Below are positions 18,301 to 25,183 of a stretch of 64,000 nt of DNA, piece by piece; within the stretch, counting starts at the first letter, position 1; each line of letters opens with the position of its first letter. Position numbers and translations under genes: made by a program. The stretch lies in assembly GCF_903853455.1 (NCBI RefSeq), contig NZ_CAINTR010000214.1, forward strand, positions 1 through 64,000. The letters are read 5' to 3'. The notes beneath the pieces are model-generated. The model ran no database searches. It had not been told where the DNA came from and was given only the letters and a program-made list of their open reading frames with translations. This DNA is from an uncultured Magnetospirillum sp. (GTDB lineage: Bacteria; Pseudomonadota; Alphaproteobacteria; Rhodospirillales; Magnetospirillaceae).

Positions 18301-21300
18301 CTGGCTGGCGCCGAGGAAGCCGTTTGACGGCACCGCCGTGACGTCCAGCACATTGGTGCCGCCGGTATCGATCAGGGTCAGCGTCCCCGCCTCGGAAACG
18401 GGCAGCACATAGGTGTCGCTGCCGCTGCTGCCGGTCAGGGTGGCGCTCCCCGCCCCACCGCTGAGGTTAAGCGTCCCGGCCGAGGTCAGGGCGAAATTGG
18501 TGATGCCATGACTCTCCAGCGTCGCCATGGTGGCGGCATTGATGGCGGTGGCGGTGTCGGCGACCTGGAATTGGCCGCTGCCAGCCACCGCCAGTGTCCC
18601 TTGCGCCGCCGTCAGCGGTGTCGCAACCACATGGACCGCCACGGTTTGGCTGACCGAGACCGGTGCCGCCGTGCCGTTCTGGGCGGTGGCGTTGATCACC
18701 AGGGTGCGGTCGCCGAAGAAGTTGGCCGGCATGCCGATGGTCAAGGGAGTGCCGGTGACCCAGTCGCCCGAAGGCAGGGCGACGATGCCGCTGGCGTTGG
18801 CCGTCAGCGTCTGCCCCGCGACCGTCACCGTCGATCCGGCCAGGAAACCGCCGATGGTCACGCCGGACAGGGTGGTCTCGCCGGGATGGCCGTCGGTCAC
18901 GTTCATGGTCAGGGTGAAGGGGACGTTTTCAACCCCGCTCACCGAGGTCGGCGCGCTGATGGTCGCCCCTTGGGTCACCGGCGTGACAGTGAGGGTCAGG
19001 GTCTTGCTGGTGTCCACCGAGGCGATGGCCCCGGCATCGACGGTGTGGGTGGCGGTGGCGGTGATGGTCAGCACGGCCTGGCCGCTGAAGTCGGTCGGCG
19101 GAATCACGGTGATGACCGCATTCGCCTGCGCCGCCGTCAGATCGAAGTTGCCGCTGCCATCGACGGTGATGGTGGTCGAGCCGCTCTTGAGGATACTACC
19201 ACTCGGCACCCCGGAGATCACCACCGCGTTCGCCGCCGTGCTTACCACTTCGTTGGCGTTGACGTCGGCCACCGCCAGAGTGAACGTGGCAGTGGCATTT
19301 TCCAGGACGCTCAGCGAGGCTGGCACCGTGATGGCGGCGCCTTCGACCACCACCGAGACGTTGGAATTGCTCGAAACCGTCGAGCCGTTGGCATAGGTGA
19401 CGGTGTAGCTGAAGCTGTCCTTGCCGGTATAGCCGGCGGCGGCGGTGTAGCGCAGTTCCTCGTAGCCGTTGGTCGTCACCACCGAGACCGTGCCGTGGCT
19501 GGCGGTGCCGACGGTCAGGGTATAGCCGGCCAGTTCCGTGGACCCGGTGACCAGATGATCGTGACCGATCAGGGTGCCGGTACCGTCCTTGATGCCGGCG
19601 CGGAAATCATTGGCCAGCACGTCGATGATGGTGGCGCTCGCATTGACGAAAGCGCTGTCGGCGACCAGGACCGGCGTCGCCAACTGGAGTCCCATGGCAT
19701 GGACGGAATTGTCCTGGGCGATGGCGGTGTTGGCCGCCTGGGTGGTCAAGCCGGCCAGTTGCGTGGCGACGGACGAGGCGCTGGCAGCGGTGCCGGCCTG
19801 GGTCACCGCCGCCTGAGCGGCGGCGGCGGCGGCATTGGCGTCGGCCAGCGTCCCCGAGGCCAGCGCACTGGCGAAATTGAAGTTGGAGAGGGCCGCCGTA
19901 TAAGCCGCGTCGGTCGCCGCCTTCTCGCCGTAAATGGTGTGGACGGTGGCGGCGTCGCTCACGCTGCCGAGCGCCGAGGTCGCGGTGGTGTCGGCGCCGG
20001 TCGCCGCGACCTTGGCCTTGCCGGCCGGATCGCTGGCGGCCTGCGGCAGGCCGGACGTGCCGAGATAGCTGTTGAGATCGGTCGATGACGCATGCGCGCT
20101 GGCCTGGGCCAGGGAGCCGGTGGACAGAGCGGCGGCGGCGGCGGTCTTGGCGTTGAGCGCGGTGGCGACCGCGTTGTCGTAGACCGACTTCCAATAGGTG
20201 ATCTCCGCCACCGGGTTGCGGTTCTGGGCGAAGGTCAGGGCGGCGGCGGCGTCGTTGCGCGACTGCACCGCCTGGAGATAGGCGTTGCCGGCGGTGACCA
20301 CCGCCTGCTCGGCGCGGCTCAGTTCGTTGGCGGCGACACCGGCGGTGGCGGTGGTGGCGTTGGCGGTGTTGACCACGCTCTGGGCGGCGGCGAGATCGGT
20401 ATTGAGGGTGGCCAGCGCCGAGGTGACGCTGGTCAGGTTGGCCGTGGTCGCCGAGGTGTCGTAGGCGAGCAGGGCGTTGCGGAAGGCGGTGGTATCCGCC
20501 GCCACCGTCGAAAGGGCCGTCAGCACCGCCGCCGGCGTGCTGAGCGCGGCCGATCCGGCCAGACTCAGCCCGGTCTGGACCTGGGCGACCGCATCGACCA
20601 GGGCATTTCCGGCCGTGGTCGCCTGGGTGGCGGCGGTATTGGCATCCGTCTGGGTACTGGAAACGCTGACGGTGGCGTCGGTGCGGGCGGCGGTGTCGGC
20701 GGTCGCGGCGGCGGCGGCGGCGGTCGCGGCGGCGCTGGCATCGGCGGTGGCGGTCTTATCGACCGACTGGGCGGCGGAGTTCAGGGCCGTGACGATGTTG
20801 GCCTGGGCCGTCTGCATCTGCTTGGTGAAGGTGGCGGACTGGGTGTCGGCGGTCGTCTGCGAGGCGGTGGCCTGACTGAGCGCCTGCTGCGCCGCCTGAT
20901 CCGCCTGAATCGCCTGGGCCAGCGCGGTGGAGGTCGAGGTATGGTTGGTCTGGGCGGTGGTCGCGGCGGAATAGGCGGTGTCCACCGCCGTCAGCGCCGT
21001 TTCGGCGGCGGTGATCTGGGCGGGAATGGCGCCGAGGGCGTTGGACAGCGCCAGTTTGGCGGCAAGGGCGTTGGTCAGCGCCGTGTCGATGGCGTTGAAG
21101 GCGGTGTTGGCGGCGGTCGCCGCCGCCTGGGCGGTCGAGGTCTTCAAGGCATTGGCGGCGGCGGCGAGCTTGGCGGCGTTGGCGGCGTTCCACATGCCGT
21201 ACAGGGTGGAGGTGCCGGTATCGCTCGACGAGCCCAACTGGCTGAGCAGGGTGTTGTATTCGGTCTGAACCGTGCCTTGCAGGGTGATCAGGCTGCCAGA

Positions 21301-24300
21301 GCTGGGCGATGTCGCCGCGTTGACGATGGCATGAACGTCGGTCTTGGCGGACAGGGCGGCGGCGACGTCGTCGGCGCGCGACTGGGCGGCCGAGGCATCG
21401 GCCGCGACCTGGGCCAGGGTAGCCTTGGCGTTGGTGGCGAGGGCCAGTTGGGCGGCGGCGGTATTGGCGGCGGTGGACGCGGTGTTGGCCTGGGCGCCGG
21501 CATCGGACGCGGCCGAGGCGGCCGTGGCGGAAGCGGCCTTGGCCGTCGTCACGTCCACCGCCGCGTCGGCGGCGGTCTTGGCGGTATCGGCGGTTCCCAC
21601 ATCGGCGCCGGCGGCGGCGGTTGCACCGGTGGCGGAATCGGCGGCGGTGGCGGCGGTGGTATAGTAGCCCTGGACCGTGGCGATCAGGGCCGCCTTCTGG
21701 GTGTTGTAGTCGGCCAGGGCGGCACCGGTGACGTTGGCCGGCGGCGCGACCGCGTTCAAGGCGTCGATCACCGCCTTGATGGCGTCGCGGGAACTGGCGG
21801 CGGCGACGGCGGCGGCGGATGCGGCCGACGCCGAGGTATGGGCGCTACTGTCGGCGGTCGCGGCATTGGTCTGGGCGGCACCGACCGTCGCGGCGTTCTG
21901 CAACGTCACCTGAAGGTTCAGCGCCTGGGCTTGGGCCAGCGCCTGGATAGCCGCCAAATCCTGCTGGTTGGCCACCGCCAACTGCTGGTCGGCCTGGGCC
22001 GCGACCGCGACCGCCTGATTATAGACGGCCAACGCCGCCTGACGGGCGGAGGTCACCGCCGTCTGGTCGGTGGTCAGCGCCTGGGACAGATTGGAGGGGA
22101 CCGGCGAGGTGGCGGCCCCGGTCCAGGCGGCACCGCTGGCATCGATACCGTAGGAATGCAGCACGCCCAGCGCGGTCTGCACCGCCGCATTCGCGCTGTT
22201 GTCGGCGGTGGTGGCGTTGGTGAGTTCGCCATCGGCCGCCAATTTGGCGGTGGTCGCGCCGGCGACGTCGAAATGATTGGTCGCTGCATCGGCCAGGGCG
22301 GTCGCCGCGTCGGTGGCGGCATTGGTCGCCGCGGCGGTGGCCAGCGTCAAGGCGGACTTGGCCGAGGTCAGGGCATTGGCGATCTGGGTGTCGAGGGCGG
22401 ATTGCCATGATGCCTCGCCAGCGTGCTCGGTGCCGATGGCCAGGCCGTCGGCATGGGAATCGTTGGCCACAGTGCCTTGCTTGTCGGCGTAGGCAATGGC
22501 GGCATCCACCGAAGCCTGCTGAGCCTGGTCGAGTGCGGCCTGGGCGGTAATCAGCGCGTCGTCGGCCACCTTGGTCGCATCGGCCGCGATGACGAAGGCG
22601 CCCTGGTTGCTGGTCAGCGCATCCTTCCACACCGCCAACAATTGATCGGTTGCGACTTGGCCATCCGCCACCGTAAGGGCGTCCTCGATGGCCGTCACCG
22701 CCGCTAAGTCGGTGGCATTAAGAGTGACCCCGGCACCACTGATGTCATAACCAGCCGCCAACAACTCGCCTTTGAGGGCGGTCGCCACCGTTGTGTCGAA
22801 AGAATTGAAACTGAGCGATCCGGAGGGGTTGTAGCCCGCCACCGCCAACTCTGCCTGGAGGGCGGTCCAGCCGGTGGGCAATGACACGGAGACAAGGGTG
22901 AGATAGCCCTTAGCTGCGTTGAGGTAGTTGGTGAGGGTATCGACCAAGGCGCCGGTCTGGACCCCCAGCACCGCGTCGGCGGCGGCGGCGTTGACCAGCG
23001 GCGTCTCGAGGTTGAGCAGCGCCGTATGGGCGGCGGTGGACGCCGTTTCGGCGGTTGTTTTCAGACCAGCTAGGATGGCGGTGTCGGTCGCCAGGGTACC
23101 ATCGGCAGTGACGCGGGCATTGATCAGGGTGCCGTCGCTCCACCCAGCGGCGTTGTCGGTGTTGCGGCTGTTGATCGCCGCTTCCGCCAGACCGATCTGG
23201 GTATTGGCGTCGGTTTCCGGGGCGACGCCGCCATTGATGGCGATCAACTGGGCGGTCTTGTCCGCATCAATGTTGCCGAAGGCATCGTACGCGACGGTGT
23301 CGGTCAGGGCGGAGGCCACGAGCAGCGCCGCGGCTCCATGACCGGAAGCATCGTTCGTAACGACTTGCGCGTGATCCGTGAGGTCATTGTTATTGGCAAC
23401 AATATGATCATCCAATACCTTGTTTGCTAGGGCCAGTTCCAGGTTGGCGTGGTAGGTATCGTTGGCGTTGGCATAGGCGATAGCGGCATTGACGTGGGCG
23501 ATGACCGACGCATGGTCGGCCTGCACCGCGAGGAAATCCGTCTTGGCCTGTTGTACCGCCGCCGCATCCGCCGCCGCGGTGTCAGCGACAGCTTGCTCGA
23601 ATTGGTGAACGACTGTTTGGACCGCAACCTCGACGGCCTTTTGCTCCAACTGCGCCACCAACGCCTGGGCTAACTTGATCTGCTGCTGGGCGCCCTGGAC
23701 CTGGGCCTCGTGCAGGGCCTGAAGCTGTTGCAGCGGGCTTGCCGGTGCCTGCCCCTGCTGGTCGTTGGCGGGAGGCGGTGGAGGTGGGGGCGGCGTCTGC
23801 TGCTGCTGGAGTTGCTGCTGCACCTGCTGCATGGCCTGGGTGAAGGCGTTGGACAGCAGATTGGCGGCATTGGGCAAGGCGGCGCCGGCATTGCCGGCGA
23901 TCTGCATGACCTGTAGCGGCGACATCTGCTGCTGCGTCAAACCACCACCGGCCCCGATCACGGCCGCCGCACCAACCGAATTCAGCGTCAGAGTCTGCCC
24001 CCCGGGAGTGGTCACGCTGACCTCGCCGGCGACGCCGCCCTTTTCCGCCATCATGGCGACGGTGCTGTCGTTGCCGGCCAGGCCGGTGCCGCGAATGCCC
24101 ACCGTCATGGTGGGGGTCTTGAGTTGCAGCGCGTCGGGGGTGGTCTTGGGGATCTGGCCCGACACCAGGGCGAAGGAGCCGCTGACCAGGGTCAGGTGAG
24201 CGTCGCCGGTCTTGGCGCCGGGATCATAGGCCAACTCGTCGAGGACCAGACGCCCCTTCTCGCCCAGCGACATGGTGGTGCCATCGGAGAACACCATGCC

Positions 24301-24801
24301 GACCGCGCCGCCCTGATCGGTTTGCAGCACGTCGCCTTGGAAAACCGTGTCGCCCTTATGCAATTCGCCGGTAGTGCCGTCGGCGTGCTTGACGTGGACG
24401 CTGCCGGTCTGGGTCTGGACCTTGCCGATGGCGGGCTCGCCAGCCGTGCCGGCCGCCTGGGCGTATTGGCCCGGCGCCAGCGGTCCGGCCAGCTTGGAGG
24501 CCAAGGCGCCGTCGATGGTGGCGCCCGCCTCGTTCAACAGGGGCGGTGGCGCCTCGGAGGCGAAGTAGTCATGGATCAGAACCCGGGTGCCGTCGGCGCC
24601 GACCAGCACCAGATCGGCCCCATGGCGCACATATTCGGCCATCAGGAGGAAGTCGCCGCCCGGAACCACGATCTTGGCCATGCCAGCCGCCGACATCACC
24701 ACGGCCGGATGATCGGTGATGGCGTCCGGTTTGACCGGGACATCATGGGCGCCCCTCGTCACGCCCCCCATCTCGGATGACTTCTCGTCCCTAGGCGCCA
24801 T
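14719..24801 (-). CDS. giant FecR/RTX secreted protein, N-terminal frame (split by frameshift)
   Basis: This is the upstream frame of the giant secreted protein. The ATG at 24801 has GAGG five bases away. An ATG at 24885 is also open, but the extra codons are atypical and cover two hairpins. In order: a linker; a FecR-type domain (about 24,060-24,400; GDTVFQGDVLQT, SDGTTMSLGEKG); a Gln/Pro-rich hinge with eight prolines; an extreme Ala/Thr/Asp-rich helical region of about 1,360 residues (about 19,690-23,770); cadherin/Big-like domains; RTX-type segments; a second probable seven-bladed propeller (16,810-17,850); and calcium repeats (GGAGNDSLTGG). Homologous sequence stops at HSLSIAV near 15,285, after which the frame runs into Arg/His-rich nonsense to 14719. 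Removing one base rejoins it to the 4293-15338 frame, giving about 6,835 residues. Confidence 0.85.
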   Translation of the reverse strand: MAPRDEKSSEMGGVTRGAHDVPVKPDAITDHPAVVMSAAGMAKIVVPGGDFLLMAEYVRHGADLVLVGADGTRVLIHDYFASEAPPPLLNEAGATIDGALASKLAGPLAPGQYAQAAGTAGEPAIGKVQTQTGSVHVKHADGTTGELHKGDTVFQGDVLQTDQGGAVGMVFSDGTTMSLGEKGRLVLDELAYDPGAKTGDAHLTLVSGSFALVSGQIPKTTPDALQLKTPTMTVGIRGTGLAGNDSTVAMMAEKGGVAGEVSVTTPGGQTLTLNSVGAAAVIGAGGGLTQQQMSPLQVMQIAGNAGAALPNAANLLSNAFTQAMQQVQQQLQQQQTPPPPPPPPANDQQGQAPASPLQQLQALHEAQVQGAQQQIKLAQALVAQLEQKAVEVAVQTVVHQFEQAVADTAAADAAAVQQAKTDFLAVQADHASVIAHVNAAIAYANANDTYHANLELALANKVLDDHIVANNNDLTDHAQVVTNDASGHGAAALLVASALTDTVAYDAFGNIDADKTAQLIAINGGVAPETDANTQIGLAEAAINSRNTDNAAGWSDGTLINARVTADGTLATDTAILAGLKTTAETASTAAHTALLNLETPLVNAAAADAVLGVQTGALVDTLTNYLNAAKGYLTLVSVSLPTGWTALQAELAVAGYNPSGSLSFNSFDTTVATALKGELLAAGYDISGAGVTLNATDLAAVTAIEDALTVADGQVATDQLLAVWKDALTSNQGAFVIAADATKVADDALITAQAALDQAQQASVDAAIAYADKQGTVANDSHADGLAIGTEHAGEASWQSALDTQIANALTSAKSALTLATAAATNAATDAATALADAATNHFDVAGATTAKLAADGELTNATTADNSANAAVQTALGVLHSYGIDASGAAWTGAATSPVPSNLSQALTTDQTAVTSARQAALAVYNQAVAVAAQADQQLAVANQQDLAAIQALAQAQALNLQVTLQNAATVGAAQTNAATADSSAHTSASAASAAAVAAASSRDAIKAVIDALNAVAPPANVTGAALADYNTQKAALIATVQGYYTTAATAADSATGATAAAGADVGTADTAKTAADAAVDVTTAKAASATAASAASDAGAQANTASTAANTAAAQLALATNAKATLAQVAADASAAQSRADDVAAALSAKTDVHAIVNAATSPSSGSLITLQGTVQTEYNTLLSQLGSSSDTGTSTLYGMWNAANAAKLAAAANALKTSTAQAAATAANTAFNAIDTALTNALAAKLALSNALGAIPAQITAAETALTAVDTAYSAATTAQTNHTSTSTALAQAIQADQAAQQALSQATASQTTADTQSATFTKQMQTAQANIVTALNSAAQSVDKTATADASAAATAAAAAATADTAARTDATVSVSSTQTDANTAATQATTAGNALVDAVAQVQTGLSLAGSAALSTPAAVLTALSTVAADTTAFRNALLAYDTSATTANLTSVTSALATLNTDLAAAQSVVNTANATTATAGVAANELSRAEQAVVTAGNAYLQAVQSRNDAAAALTFAQNRNPVAEITYWKSVYDNAVATALNAKTAAAAALSTGSLAQASAHASSTDLNSYLGTSGLPQAASDPAGKAKVAATGADTTATSALGSVSDAATVHTIYGEKAATDAAYTAALSNFNFASALASGTLADANAAAAAAQAAVTQAGTAASASSVATQLAGLTTQAANTAIAQDNSVHAMGLQLATPVLVADSAFVNASATIIDVLANDFRAGIKDGTGTLIGHDHLVTGSTELAGYTLTVGTASHGTVSVVTTNGYEELRYTAAAGYTGKDSFSYTVTYANGSTVSSNSNVSVVVEGAAITVPASLSVLENATATFTLAVADVNANEVVSTAANAVVISGVPSGSILKSGSTTITVDGSGNFDLTAAQANAVITVIPPTDFSGQAVLTITATATHTVDAGAIASVDTSKTLTLTVTPVTQGATISAPTSVSGVENVPFTLTMNVTDGHPGETTLSGVTIGGFLAGSTVTVAGQTLTANASGIVALPSGDWVTGTPLTIGMPANFFGDRTLVINATAQNGTAAPVSVSQTVAVHVVATPLTAAQGTLAVAGSGQFQVADTATAINAATMATLESHGITNFALTSAGTLNLSGGAGSATLTGSSGSDTYVLPVSEAGTLTLIDTGGTNVLDVTAVPSNGFLGASQSGNDLKLQLTGAAGGGTMVVQGQFAGTGAGIDHITHANESHPSTRMIGLTGAATMTSAAIHAATITGTSADEIIVGTLGEATLISGGGEDQFFLGGGNQTVIGSSVIDTSHGNDRIYGGKANFALLPATDSVTVTAAAAATLTTGSFSNEKVIGNTSGDYVGMWVSNGTLTGQAYDQFDHIITGDSFSLATGTLSLTTAGLINVGVAAAWSNGTHTQWESWTVGTNSITPATGPITIGADTADTAISNITGLLTTTGTVTTATGVAAAWISGGTATVETFDLTTGGSLASFQINPGTETVGTGMGLIGLLGGTQNLVGLWSVTGGTHTGYLDGQVFTAAGTQVGTEFTIGHGALSGFKATALQDGGFAVVWTEGSGAGESLYTEVLNADGSIRDYSGAPLTTGSISSLQTARLTNGDYVVVWETGSGASAVMHGQIMGADGQPVGHSFQAAMPNAMGLNVAPIGGNGGFVLEWHDTSAGAMKSQHFDAMGTPVQTATVTGDGYTDTLFAMDSIVGGAGNDSLTGGANQTLSGGAGNNTLTGNAGGGTGVDYENAQAAVAVNLSTSVLSSGTITGVAAGTARNGDGGIDTLVNIASVRGSSYADVIQGGSNAALGDYTLDGGGGADILIGGAANTHFRIDLAGITSGGTVTGAGGPYFNSISFTDDSNSTGGTISAIGDAAFTSVTNVQTLDLDGNFIGGTVTLGAHAAAAGINQVWASGVTAGVTVDVSTNTNTETLVVGSGNNTLKGGTGVDTLVLQESESGHTITVSGATTTVTGGGFTDTITGGITQSLQFYDGTVTVAGNGATIIGGFGNDHLVVDASNTLVQAGSGNEFIQSTAGDHTFLFNGSQLSSADTIIGGTGHHNTLSLAGSSAFLADNAFTNVSGVDHLGLGFSLSSASITLGSAAVAAGIKIVDATATMAGSNVTVNASGDTAGVTFLAGAGTDTLLGGSGADVATILTTEANTTLMGSAGNLSASYTGGNLTLSNVETLSFSDGHSLSIAVRRADHPHRRIGRRRHQRVGRYQRGQRRRRQRHHPCGIGRRQHHQRRRRQRHRHLPGSRVQLHHRRRRPGRRGGERFLERLCHHPQRGGDAAVLRRQPVGDEHGWDRARDAHRRRHGDPGQHHHGRKSERQHDHGTARWRLSGDVGQPYRQRPGLLRPTLRRVGNSDGCRVPDQHHHCQRSDYSGGRRIE
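15281..15300 (-). other. frameshift junction in the giant gene
   Basis: On the coding strand the first frame reads SLSIAV and then RRADHP. One base out, the second frame reads SAGQITLTGGSGDD, a normal RTX continuation. Deleting one C in the GTCCGCCGGG stretch gives SLSIAVAGQITLTGG and an uninterrupted gene. From the ATG at 24801 to the stop at 4293 the length minus one base divides by three. This may be a sequencing error, a recent mutation or a phase switch. Confidence 0.85.
16810..17850 (-). repeat. second set of seven VxW repeats, probable beta-propeller
   Basis: Seven units have a conserved V-x-x-W strand followed by a short strand and a Gly/Thr loop: YVGMWVSNG, VAAAWSNG, VAAAWISGG, LVGLWSVTGG, FAVVWTEGSG, YVVVWETGSG and FVLEWHDTS. 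Spacing is 40-55 residues. The pattern is more diverged than in the 13,800-14,900 set but of the same type. Confidence 0.55.
19690..23770 (-). other. alanine-rich low-complexity helical region inside the giant gene
   Basis: About 1,360 residues are dominated by Ala with Thr, Asp, Gln, Asn, Val and Leu, almost without Pro, Gly, Trp or Cys. Short motifs such as AAATAANTAF, TAAAAADTA and QAAVTQAG recur without a fixed period. The composition predicts a long helical rod or coiled coil. It is flanked by a Gln/Pro hinge on the N-terminal side and a cadherin-like domain on the C-terminal side. Confidence 0.7.
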
Positions 24802-25183
24802 TACGACCTCATCATCAAAATCTGCCGCAGCAGATCCCCTGCCCCGCCGAAACACCCCCGGCGGGCGCACTTCACCACCGTGCATATTACAGCCTTTTGC
24901 GGCGGCACGTCAATATACGGTGTTACCCTGACAGTAAATATTCACTATATATTCTGCGTGATTTGAAGGATTGCCCGCGACAATTCACGGCTATAAAAAG
25001 AACGCATTAAGTTAATAATATTACACTATCAATAACGACCGCATTTTGTGCCGGACGCTATATTTAAACACATATTTTATTTCGGCATGAGTGCTTTGTG
25101 ATGAATAGTTTCGCGCGACAGGCACGTCACATGCCTCGTCGCGCTCTATTCCCGCCCATATCGTATGACGAGGCTCCCTGGCC
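24802..25183. other. leader and promoter region of the giant gene
   Basis: This 382-base gap holds no gene. 24,905-25,115 is strikingly AT-rich against the genome background and is the likely promoter region of the leftward giant gene. Nearer the start codon lie two stem-loops: 24841-24866 (GCCCCGCCG / CGGCGGGC) and 24820-24835 (ATCTGC / GCAGAT, followed by TTTT on the coding strand). A wider inverted repeat, CCTCGTC (25134) / GACGAGG (25167), sits next to the end of the kinase gene. Confidence 0.45.
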
